In this document: one piece after another, positions 7,689 through 16,500 of the stretch
How positions within the stretch are numbered: position 1 is the first letter of the stretch
How the letters are laid out: the number at the start of each line of letters is the position of its first letter
NCBI GenBank assembly: GCA_019352135.1
Contig: JABBNX010000017.1
Location: 1-35,466 of the forward strand
Source of the DNA: Pseudomonadota bacterium
GTDB lineage: Bacteria > Desulfobacterota > Desulfuromonadia > Geobacterales > Pseudopelobacteraceae
Direction of reading: 5' to 3'
Length of the DNA stretch: 35,466 nt
The notes under the pieces: model-generated
The model's input: only the letters and a program-made list of their open reading frames with translations
The model's database searches: none
Told to the model about the DNA's origin: nothing
Made by a program: the position numbers and the translations under genes

Positions 7689-10307
7689 TTACAGACTTCT
7701 GATCACTTCTTTCAATGTTGAAAGCCGGTACGGCTTCTGGACGAAACCCGCCAACCCCTTGCCGGCAAACTTCTGGGTGACCTCCTGCTGGTTGTAGCCG
7801 CTCGACATGATCACCTTGACATCCGCCTGCAGTTGCCGCAGTTCGCGGAAGCACTGTTCTCCGTCCATGTGCGGCATGGTCAGGTCGAGGATCACAAAGC
7901 CTACCTCAGGCATGGACTTAAAGACTTCGAGCGCCTCCCGGCCGTCATCGGCGGTGACCACGGTGAAACCAAGCTCTTTCAGCATTTCAGCGCCGATGCC
8001 GCGCACCGTTTCTTCATCGTCCACCAAGAGGACCGTGCCGCTTCCCTGCCAGTGGTCTGTATGGTTATCGCTGTTGAACAGAATGGCAGGGCGCCCGCTG
8101 GCGGGAAGCAGGATCTTGAACGAGGTCCCCTTCTCTTTTTCGCTGTAAATTTTAATCGCCCCTTTGTGCCCCCGCACAATCCCCAGGACAGCCGACATGC
8201 CGAGCCCCCTGCCGGTGAACTTGGTAGTGAAAAAGGGGTCAAACAGCTTTGCCATGGTACCCTTGTCCATACCGCACCCACTGTCGGCAATTTCAAGATA
8301 CACGTAGAGACCGTCAGTCAGGTTTTCATCGAGCCAGACATCTTTCAGATAGTTCCGGTCACACTCCATGCAGCCGGTGGTGATGGCAATGACCCCGCTT
8401 TTATCAGCGATCGCTTCGGAAGCGTTGATCACCAGATTCATGATGATCTGGCGCACCTGGGTGGCATCGGCTTCCACGGGCGGAAGTTGCTGATGCAGAT
8501 TGAGACGCAGCACCGCTTTCTTGGAGATGGACACCTCCAGCATATGGAGCATTTCCTCCAGCAGGATATTCAGATCCAGACTCTCAACCACAAATTTCCC
8601 CTTGCCGGAGTAGGCGAGCATCTGCTTGGCCAGATCAGCGGCCCGGGCTGCGGCCTGCTCAATGCGGTGCAGGTTCTCTACGGCGGGTGATTCCTTGTTG
8701 ATCCGCATCAAGGCCAGATCGGCGTTGCCGATGATTGCCATCAGGATGTTATTGAAGTCGTGGGCGATGCCTCCCGCCAACACTCCAAGGCTCTCCAGCT
8801 TCTGGGCGTGCAGAAGCTGCTGTTCCAGCTTCTGGCGTTCATCCTCGGCCCGCTTGCGTTCGGTGATGTCCGTTGACGAGCCAAACAGTACCAGTTCACC
8901 TTCATCCTGCCCGGCTTCGCATCGTGATGTTTCCCAGATCCAGCGGGTTTCTCCCTGCTTTGTAACCAGCCTGAACTCTGCCTGCTTCGTCTCTCCCGGA
9001 GTCATGCTAAAGAGAAGAGAGGTAACTGTCGGCCTGTCGTCAGGATGAACAAGCGGGAGCCAACAACCCTGTGCAAAAATCTCCTCTGCACTGTACCCGG
9101 TAATAACGTCAACTGAACCTCCAATCCATTGAACCCGGAACGGAGCGCTCCCCGTGCGGGAGCATTTATACACATAATCCGACGTGAGCCCCGTAAAGCA
9201 GCGATAATTTTCTTCGCTTATTTTAAGCTGCTCTTCAGATTTTATCCGCTCGGCAATCTCCTTTTGGAGATCCGCAGTCCGCTCTTTGACCCGTTCCTCC
9301 AACTGGCCGGTTGCGGCTTTGAGGGCAATTTCCGCTTTTTGCCGTTCATCAAGCTCCTGCTGCAGCAAGGCTGTGCGACCCTTGACCACCCTCCGCAATG
9401 AATAGTTCCAGTAGGTGACGAGCAGCAACAGGGCTCCCAGTGCAGAGGCCACTGCCCCGGCAATAAATGTCTTGGTGGGATGCCACCGCTGCCCTTCGAT
9501 ATAGATCCACCGCTGGAGAGCCTGATCCCTCTCTTCCGGGCTGATCGCCGCCAGCCCCTTGTTCAGGATCCCCTGCAGCTCCGGCCAGTCCTTGCGGATG
9601 CCGATTCCCCAGCGATAGTCGAATTCGGTCTTACCAGCCAGCTGCAGGTTGGTGATACCGGCCTCCTGTGAGTAGAACGTGGCATTGGCCATATTCTCCA
9701 CATAGGCATCCACCATTCCCAGTGACGCCTTGGCCAACCCGGTAGAGACGTCCTGTACCTCCTCCCGGATAATCTCCGGGTACTTGTTTCTGATGATATC
9801 ATCAGCGGCATAATTTGAAACAACCGCTACTTTTTTCCCCTTGAGCTTTGCCAGCGTCAGATTGGTTGGCGAACCGCTACGGGCAAAGATCCCCCCCGGC
9901 ACGGCTACCAGGGTCTCGGAAAAGAGGGCGAACTTCTCCCGGTTAGGGGTCTTGACCATTGCCCCCAACAGGTCCACTTCATGGTTTTTGAACTTGGCCA
10001 GCGCTTCGTCCCAATTTTTCAGATGGACAATAGTGATGGTGATGCCGAGCTTCTTTTCCAGAAGCCGGATGATATCGGCGGCAGCACCCCGATAAATGCC
10101 GGCCTTATCAAAGTACTCGATGGGTTTGAAGTCAGGATCGGGGGCAAGAGTAATGACGGGGTGCGCTTTGAGCCATTGGCGCTCCACATCGGTGAGCGGC
10201 ACAGTGCCCGCAGAGGGTTCGGCAGTTGCAGCAGAAGCAGGAGATACGGCGAGAAGAAGCAGGATCAACAGGCCGGGCAGGAACTGCATGAATCTGGCTG
10301 GATGCAT
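7689..10307 (-). CDS. Hybrid sensor histidine kinase with periplasmic solute-binding domain, PAS and receiver
   Basis: 872 residues. A signal peptide (about 1-26, ending SPASA) precedes a bacterial extracellular solute-binding domain of the amino-acid type (about 37-270). Next come a membrane segment (about 278-298), a coiled coil (about 310-365) and a PAS domain (about 370-475). The HisKA domain has its phosphorylated His near 515 in GGIAHDFNNIL, and the ATPase domain has an N box in IIMNLVINASEA and a G box in DSGCGMD and GRGLGMSAVLGI. A C-terminal receiver domain follows, with the phospho-acceptor Asp near 808 in ILDLTMPHMDG. It thus senses a periplasmic small ligand and transfers phosphate internally. 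The start at 10307 has GTGAGGTGAT just upstream. No response-regulator gene is adjacent, so the output is unknown. It should not be assumed to be the nif sensor. Confidence 0.9.
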   Translation of the reverse strand: MHPARFMQFLPGLLILLLLAVSPASAATAEPSAGTVPLTDVERQWLKAHPVITLAPDPDFKPIEYFDKAGIYRGAAADIIRLLEKKLGITITIVHLKNWDEALAKFKNHEVDLLGAMVKTPNREKFALFSETLVAVPGGIFARSGSPTNLTLAKLKGKKVAVVSNYAADDIIRNKYPEIIREEVQDVSTGLAKASLGMVDAYVENMANATFYSQEAGITNLQLAGKTEFDYRWGIGIRKDWPELQGILNKGLAAISPEERDQALQRWIYIEGQRWHPTKTFIAGAVASALGALLLLVTYWNYSLRRVVKGRTALLQQELDERQKAEIALKAATGQLEERVKERTADLQKEIAERIKSEEQLKISEENYRCFTGLTSDYVYKCSRTGSAPFRVQWIGGSVDVITGYSAEEIFAQGCWLPLVHPDDRPTVTSLLFSMTPGETKQAEFRLVTKQGETRWIWETSRCEAGQDEGELVLFGSSTDITERKRAEDERQKLEQQLLHAQKLESLGVLAGGIAHDFNNILMAIIGNADLALMRINKESPAVENLHRIEQAAARAADLAKQMLAYSGKGKFVVESLDLNILLEEMLHMLEVSISKKAVLRLNLHQQLPPVEADATQVRQIIMNLVINASEAIADKSGVIAITTGCMECDRNYLKDVWLDENLTDGLYVYLEIADSGCGMDKGTMAKLFDPFFTTKFTGRGLGMSAVLGIVRGHKGAIKIYSEKEKGTSFKILLPASGRPAILFNSDNHTDHWQGSGTVLLVDDEETVRGIGAEMLKELGFTVVTADDGREALEVFKSMPEVGFVILDLTMPHMDGEQCFRELRQLQADVKVIMSSGYNQQEVTQKFAGKGLAGFVQKPYRLSTLKEVIRSL

Positions 10308-10428
10308 ATCACCTCACACTTTCTGATTGCCTCTTTCAGCAGATGGAGCTTGTTTAGATATACCCGATTCCTGCGTCAACGCAAGTGATTACTGCGCGTT
10401 ACATCATTTTTAAAGCACTTCCATCGAA

Positions 10429-11703
10429 CTAGCCGAAACGATAGATCTGCGCGCCATTCTCGTAGAGCTCGATCGGGCCATCCTGAGAAACCTTGATAAC
10501 TTTGCCGAAATGTGACGCGGCGCAGGCGGCCGTGGTCCTTCCGCCACCGGCCACCATTTCCCGGGCGTGGGACGTATCGATGATAAACCCGGTATCAACC
10601 AGTTTCCCCTTCGAATTGAATACGGTCAAACCATCCGATGAAAGAATTCTGAGGAGTGTCCCGGCCTCCTTCAGTTCGCCAATGCTTCTTTTTTGCACCC
10701 GCTCTATCAGCAGCCGCCCGATGGGGTCAGAGCCGCCGACGGCCCCTTTTTTCAACCCGGCAAGCTTACGCCCGCTGCCTCCGTACACCATGACAACAGT
10801 GCCATAGCGAATCTTTGAGAGCGCATAGAGCGTCCAGATAAGATCTTCAGCCGACTCCGCGTCAATACAGTCCGCCAGGAACGCCCGGAAGATGGCCGGA
10901 TCAAACAAACTCCACACCCCTTTTCTCCGGACCATGATCCGGGCGGGACTGGAGAGTACCTCGATATCCGAAGCCTCGTTCACCGTGACGGCAAATGCAC
11001 CCGCCCCGCTTCTCCTGATAATCGAAAAAAGTTCCCGCTGGGTCAGCCGCTCCACCTCATTCTGGAGGGCGGTGCCGGACATGGTGACAATACCGTTTAC
11101 CTGCATCTGGATACCGGCCAGAAAGAACAGGTTCGTACCATCGATAAACCGGTACGTCAGCGGATTATCGAAAAAACCGGGACCGATGCTTTGTGACCTT
11201 TTCAGCGGAACCAGAGTGTGTTTGCGCTGCTTCATCACGGCACGGAGTTCTGCCGCTGTCGTGCGATGGATGATCACGCCGGTGGTGGCCGGTTTTCCTT
11301 CGTACTTCTGATAGGAAAGGCTCTTTAACAGCTGGATGAGCTGCTGGATGGGCCAGAACCCCTTGTTATGATCGCCGCGCAGGGAGCGGGCAACCGTGAT
11401 GTCCATGATGGAGGCGACAAGAGCCGTCCTGAACTGCGCCGCATACCCCTCCTGCCGGAAACCGCCGTAGAGCATGGCAAATGCGGTCAGCAGTTCGGCA
11501 CAAAACGACTCCTCCAGGCGGGTGAAAGGAATGTGTTTTCGCGTGGCACTGAATATAAGCTCCCGCCCGTCCGTCACGACCGGCAGGAATATAGCGTACC
11601 CCTCATGCTGCGCACGTTCGGCAACAGGGGAAAGAACGACCTCGGCGCCACCAAGAAAGGAGCTGATATTACCGCTCATCGCCTCAAAGATTGTCATCGG
11701 CAT
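10429..11703 (-). CDS. Protein with degenerate diadenylate-cyclase-like (DisA_N/DAC) C-terminal domain
   Basis: 424 residues. The C-terminal 75 or so residues follow the pattern of DAC domains, which join two ATP into c-di-AMP. SSDGLTVF stands where active enzymes have DGA, and GGGRTTAAC stands where they have G-T-R-H-R-A-A; the sheet-forming IKVSQDGPIELYENG end also matches. Both catalytic motifs are therefore altered (DGA to DGL, RHR to RTT). The N-terminal 340 residues resemble the variant sensor domains attached to divergent DAC proteins, but I cannot assign them firmly. It could be a c-di-AMP or nucleotide binder, a divergent cyclase, or a pseudoenzyme. The start at 11703 has GAGGAGG about 10 bases upstream. 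It is preceded by the decayed restriction locus and followed after about 120 bases by the sensor kinase. Confidence 0.6.
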   Translation of the reverse strand: MPMTIFEAMSGNISSFLGGAEVVLSPVAERAQHEGYAIFLPVVTDGRELIFSATRKHIPFTRLEESFCAELLTAFAMLYGGFRQEGYAAQFRTALVASIMDITVARSLRGDHNKGFWPIQQLIQLLKSLSYQKYEGKPATTGVIIHRTTAAELRAVMKQRKHTLVPLKRSQSIGPGFFDNPLTYRFIDGTNLFFLAGIQMQVNGIVTMSGTALQNEVERLTQRELFSIIRRSGAGAFAVTVNEASDIEVLSSPARIMVRRKGVWSLFDPAIFRAFLADCIDAESAEDLIWTLYALSKIRYGTVVMVYGGSGRKLAGLKKGAVGGSDPIGRLLIERVQKRSIGELKEAGTLLRILSSDGLTVFNSKGKLVDTGFIIDTSHAREMVAGGGRTTAACAASHFGKVIKVSQDGPIELYENGAQIYRFG

Positions 11704-11742
11704 CGGGTTCGGGCCTCCTCAAGAATTTTAATCATGACGGTT

Positions 11743-12056
11743 CTACACCAGTGCCAGCTCCAACTTGTGCTTCCGCTTCTCCCAATCCGGCATCACCTTT
11801 TCCAACAGTCGATAAAACTCTGAACTGTGATCATGACATTGCAGATGGCAGAATGACATAGTCAATACACTCTTTTGAGACTCGAATCAGGTCTCTGTTG
11901 AGGGTAAGTGTACCTCTTTTTGACAAGCTCCCCCACCTTTTTTGCATGCGTTTGATCTGCAGGCGCGGCTTTAGCAAGTTGAGCTTATCAAAATATGGCT
12001 AGCAGTGACCCAGGCTTTCTTCAAACTTGGCGGCAGCCTTTGCAGGATACCACCCA
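11743..12056 (-). pseudogene. Remnant of YgjP/DUF45-type metallopeptidase (M48-like)
   Basis: Reading the minus strand from 12056 gives WYPAKAAAKFEESL, an in-frame stop (11999-12001), then KRMQKRWGSLSKRGTLTLN and DLIRVSKECIDYVIL. After a frame change comes CHLQCHDHSSEFYRLLEKVM plus PDWEKRK, ending at the stop at 11743-11745. This is the family pattern RWGSCS...IDYVIxHELxHL...HSxxFW...MPDW. The frame change falls exactly at the HELCH zinc motif: about 11 bases are missing near 11850, so HE is gone. With a stop codon, a deletion in the active site and no 5' end, it cannot make enzyme. Genes of this type often sit beside type I restriction genes, which fits the neighbouring remnants. Confidence 0.8.
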
Positions 12057-12127
12057 GCCGCGAGAACCGCTAGTTATCAAGGATGATATTTTTTCCAACG
12101 TAGTCTGAATTTGGCTTTTTGATCTAC

Positions 12128-13143
12128 TCATTCCCTACCCTCCAGCTTCTTCACCATCTTGTCAAAATCAGACTCAAACAACCGATCCTGCACTATCCGG
12201 TATTTCTCGAACTCGCTTTCGGCAAAAGTCTTGGCAATCGCCTGACTAACCGTTCCCGGATGGCCTAGAATCTCCCGCTCATTGAACTGCAAAAAAGCAT
12301 TCAGCTTGTTGGCCCAATCTTCCATGGTCATGGGGATGTTGCGTTCTGCCTGATCTTCGGCGTAATCCAGATACATGGTTACGAAGCGATCAAGCGACTT
12401 CAACTCCTTTGCCGTCAGGTAATTCTTGGCTACCGAAACATCCGGTTTGAGAATTTTGCCATCGGGCGCGTTCTTCCAAGTGGTTAACCCCATGCGCTCT
12501 TTGTTGCTGTCTGCCCGTTTCATGATCAATTCGGCAGCGGTGTGTCCGTGGTGGCAAAGTGAAGCTTGTTTTGGACAGCGGCAAAGAAATTTTGGGTAAT
12601 CTCGGCATCGGCCCGATAATCCATGGCTGTGGCGTAAATGTCGGTAATCTTCTGATAGAACTTCCGCTCACTCGCCCTGATCTCGCGGATTTCGGCCAGA
12701 AGGTTTTCGTAGTACTCCTTGCTGAGAAACGAACCGTTTTTCAATCGCTCCTTATCGAGCACATAACCACGAATTGAAAAATCCCGCAGAATGCCGGTCG
12801 CCCATTGGCGGAACTGGGTAGCACGCAATGAGTTGATGCGATAACCGACCGAGATTATGGCATCGAGGTTGTAGAAATTTGTCAGGTATTGTTTGCCATC
12901 CGTGGCAGTATTCCGGAATTTCCGGATAACTGAATCTTTTTCAAGCTCATTGCTGTTGATAATATTATTGAGGTGTTCACTGATAGTCCTGACATCGACA
13001 TCAAACAGCTCAGCGATCAGCTTTTGCGTCAGCCAGACTGTTTCATCCTCAATGCGAACTTCAATGCTATTTTCACCGGAATGTGAGGTAAAAATCAGGA
13101 ACTCAGCCGTGCTGTTGCGGATCATAACTTTCTTTGCTGTCAT
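12128..13143 (-). pseudogene. rhuM: Frameshifted RhuM family gene
   Basis: Two overlapping frames together make one RhuM protein of about 338 residues, the normal family length. The first part (13143 down to about 12550) begins MTAKKVMIRN and contains EVRIEDETVWLTQKLIAELF and the QFRQWATGILRDF segment typical of the family. It runs out after NKLHFA into a short nonsense tail. The second part resumes in another frame as HGHTAAELIMKRADSN and continues through GLTTWKNAPDGKI and YLDYAEDQAER to the stop at 12128. A single lost base in the CCACCAC stretch near 12550 explains it, so this is either a young pseudogene or a sequencing error. RhuM function is not understood; such genes are common inside type I restriction-modification loci. 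Start 13143 has GGAGA upstream. Confidence 0.85.
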
Positions 13144-13297
13144 CGGCTTTCTCCATATCTTCAGATTATGCAGAGATAAAACGTTCTATTATTCCACGCC
13201 AATTTGGTGAGTACCATCTCGTGCCTCCCCACGAAATGGTCATCCACCCTTTATCAGACCATTTTGCTGAGATCAGCAATATGGTTCATGTCCGTCA

Positions 13298-13470
13298 ATA
13301 CCAGCGGATACGCCCCTCGGCAGAACCACGGAACAGCACGCCGTGCGGGACGACAACCGAAACCCGCCCTTCCTTTTCCAGAGCCGATTCAACCATGTGG
13401 CTGATGAAGGCCCAGTCAGCCTTTGACTTGGGTGGCACGCCGCGCCAGAAGCGGTTAAAACGGTCACTTC
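13298..13470 (-). pseudogene. hsdM: Fragment of type I restriction-modification DNA methyltransferase HsdM
   Basis: About 57 codons remain, reading DRFNRFWRGVPPKSKADWAF, ISHMVESALEKEGRVSVVVP and HGVLFRGSAEGRIR. This matches the HsdM segment just after the NPPY motif (F-R-G-PPKSK-DWAFI-HM...VVPHGVLFRG-EG-IR). Both ends are abrupt: the upstream edge abuts the SNF2 gene stop at 13503 and the downstream edge falls into about 155 bases with no recognisable coding sequence (13144-13297). The NPPY motif and the SAM-binding region are missing, so it has no enzymatic function. It marks the site of a former type I locus whose hsdS and hsdR genes are absent. Confidence 0.8.
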
Positions 13471-13502
13471 CAGAACTATAGTGATATAGAGTCTTGAGGC
13501 CG

Positions 13503-16500
13503 CTATTCCCCCGCATCCCGCAACAGCGCCATCAAATCCTCCGCTGAGACCCGCGCCGATGTCTCGGTCCCCTCCAGCAATGAATCAGCCAGGTCGCGCT
13601 TCTGGTGGTGCAGGGCGACGATCTTCTCTTCGATGGTGTTGGCCGCCACCAGGCGGTAGACCGTGACCGGACGGCTCTGGCCGATGCGGTGGGCGCGGTC
13701 AGAGGCCTGATCCTCCACCGCCGGATTCCACCACGGGTCCATATGGATGACGTAATCGGCGGCGGTCAGATTGAGGCCGACTCCCCCCGCCTTGAGGCTG
13801 ATGAGGAACAGCTCCCCCTCGCCGGACTGGAAGGCGGCGACCCGACCCTGCCGCTCTTTCTGCGGGGTCGAACCGTCGAGGTACTGATAGCTGATTCCTT
13901 CGGCATCAAGGTCGCGGCGCAGAATCGAGAGGTGATCGACGAACTGGCTGAAGACCAGCGCCCGGTGCCCACCCTCGCGCAACTCCGCGACAATGTCATG
14001 AAACGCCGCCAGCTTGGCGCTCGGTATCTCGCTCCCCGACATCACCAGCTGCGGGTTGCAGCAGGCGCGGCGCAGACGCATGATCTCGGCCAGGATGCGG
14101 ATCTGCTTCTCTCCGGGGGGTGAGTTTTCAGCACCGGAGAGATTCTCGACCGCCGTGCGCCGGAGCGCCTCGTAAAAAACTGCTTCCTCACGGGATAGTT
14201 CGACCAGGTGCAGGATATCGGTGCGTGGCGGCAACTCCTCCAGCACCTGGTTCTTGGTGCGGCGCAGGATGAAGGGGCGGATCAGCCGTTTCAGCAGGGT
14301 GCGGGCAGGTTTGCTGCCATGTTTTTCGATCTGGATGGCGAAGCGTGTGCTGAAACTGGTGTGGGAGCCGAGCAGGCCGGGGTTGAGGAAACGGAACAGG
14401 TTCCAGAGTTCATCCAGCCGGTTTTCCACCGGGGTGCCGCTGGTGGCGAGGCGGAACCCGGCTTTTATTTGCATGGCGGCCTGGGAGCGTTTGGTGGTCA
14501 TGTTCTTGATCGCCTGGGCTTCGTCCAGCACGGCGGTTTCCCACTGCACGCCGGTAAGCAGGTCGGCTTCCTGCTGAAACAGGGTATAGCTACAGATCAC
14601 CAGGTCGAACGGCGCCAACGAGGCGATGAACTCCGCACGGTTGCCGCCACCGAAGATACGCGGATTGAGCGTTGGCGCAAAGCGGCGCGCTTCACTCTCC
14701 CAGTTAAAACAGACCGAAGTAGGAGCCAGCACCAGCGCCGGACCGGCGGCGGCCCGCGTCAGCAGCAGCGCCAACGCTTGCAGCGTTTTCCCCAGGCCCA
14801 TGTCATCTGCGAGGCAGGCTCCCACTCCCCACTCTGCCAGACGGCAGAGCCAGTCGAAGCCTTCCCGCTGATACTCACGCAGCTCGGCCTGCAGCGTCGG
14901 CGGAAGCACGGGGACAAGCTCCTGAGATGTTTTGAAGCGGTCCATATCGGCCTTCCACTGTTTGTCCCCCTTCACTCCGGCGGCCCCCTGCAAGGTCTCT
15001 TCCACCAGCGGCGCGATCAGCGGGGTGAAACGGCCGTTCTTCTCCACCAGTCGCCGCAGATCCTGCAGCTTGCGGCGGAACTCTTCCGTCAGGGCCAAGA
15101 AATCACCGTCGGCCAGGCGGATGAAGCGCCCCGTTTCGCCATCCACCAGCTCCATCAAACGTTGCAGCGACATGACTTCATCATCGGAAACGGCAACTTC
15201 GCCGCTCAGAGTAAACCACTCCTTGCCGGAGTTGACCGACAGCTTCATCTTCGGCCATTCGGCTTTTCCCCGCAGCTTGAAGCTCTCCCCTTCCGGCCAG
15301 TTGATGCAGTAGCGCTCTGTTTGGCCGGCGACAACTGCCCTCAGCTCTTCAAGCAGTTCCAGGGATGCTTCCGGATCTTCAAATCGCCAGATCCCGTCCC
15401 GTATTTCAGACAGTTCCAACGCCGGACAGGCGTCCACCAGCCGGGTAAAATGCTCTTTCTCACTCGCCAACTGCCTGCTCGTCTGCAGTTTTTTACCCTT
15501 CACATCGGCGATCACCGTCGCACCGCCGCGACCGGGGATGAAACGGGGGCCTCCCTCACCGAGCGGCAGCAGGACGATCTCCATCACCAGGCCGCCGCTG
15601 TTGGGACGGAGCAGGATCTGCAGGCGGCTGTCCGGTTCAACAACAGCGGCTGCGCCATTCTCGCCGGCCACGTCGGAATGGATGATAACGTGCGGCGAAA
15701 CCGCCGTGATTGCCGCCATCACCTGCGCTTCACCGACCTGTGGCACGGTCAGTTTAGCGCCGATGATGCGGGCGATGCGCCGCTGATCCGCCGTCGGCTC
15801 GAACAACAGCAGACGGCTCGTCCCTTCCCAACGGAAAAATGCATAATTCTCGACGTTGATCGAAGGTTTCAACGTGATGCAGAGATTGCCCTTAACCCGC
15901 TTGACCTCCAGGGCGAATTCACCTTTCGCCACGCTGATCTGTTCAGCATCATGCACGGCGTTAAAGACCAGCGGATGCCCGGCCATGGCCCTGATCGCCC
16001 GCACCGTGTCGAATTCGTACACCTCCTTGCCGTAATATCCATAGCCGCTGCGGTTCTTTTTTATGCACGCCACGATCTCCCGGTCCTGGGGCGACAGGAA
16101 GTCCAGCTTGACGCCATCCTCTTTCAGGCGCTTCAGCGCCGCGTTACGGCCGGTACTCCACCCCTTGCCGCTCTGCTTCTGCTCGATCGGCTGAATATCG
16201 ACGTACGTTTCGTTACCGGAGAGCATCCAGATGATGCGGGTCGCCTTTACCACACCTTCTTTTGCCGCCATCGGAGCGGCGCCCCCCAACGACATGAGCG
16301 CCTTGAGCGAACGTTCCCAGTTGTCGGCGCTATCGGCTTTTTCGCTGATACTGACCAGCCCTCCGATTTGAAACAGCTGCACGCCCACGGCGGTCATGTC
16401 CCGGCCGTCCGGATTGATCCTTTTGCCCAGGAACGCCGCTTCTGCGCCAAGCCAGAAGTAGCCGCTTTTTGTCGACTCGGTACGGATGCGCTCCAACGCC

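Noticed and set aside
7689-10307. The hybrid kinase as the nif master sensor
   Set aside because: It has an extracellular amino-acid-type binding domain and no adjacent response regulator or ANTAR protein. Position near nifEN alone is too weak.
13144-13297. Short frames between rhuM and the hsdM fragment
   Set aside because: All three minus-strand frames contain stops and none shows a family pattern; treated as non-coding debris.
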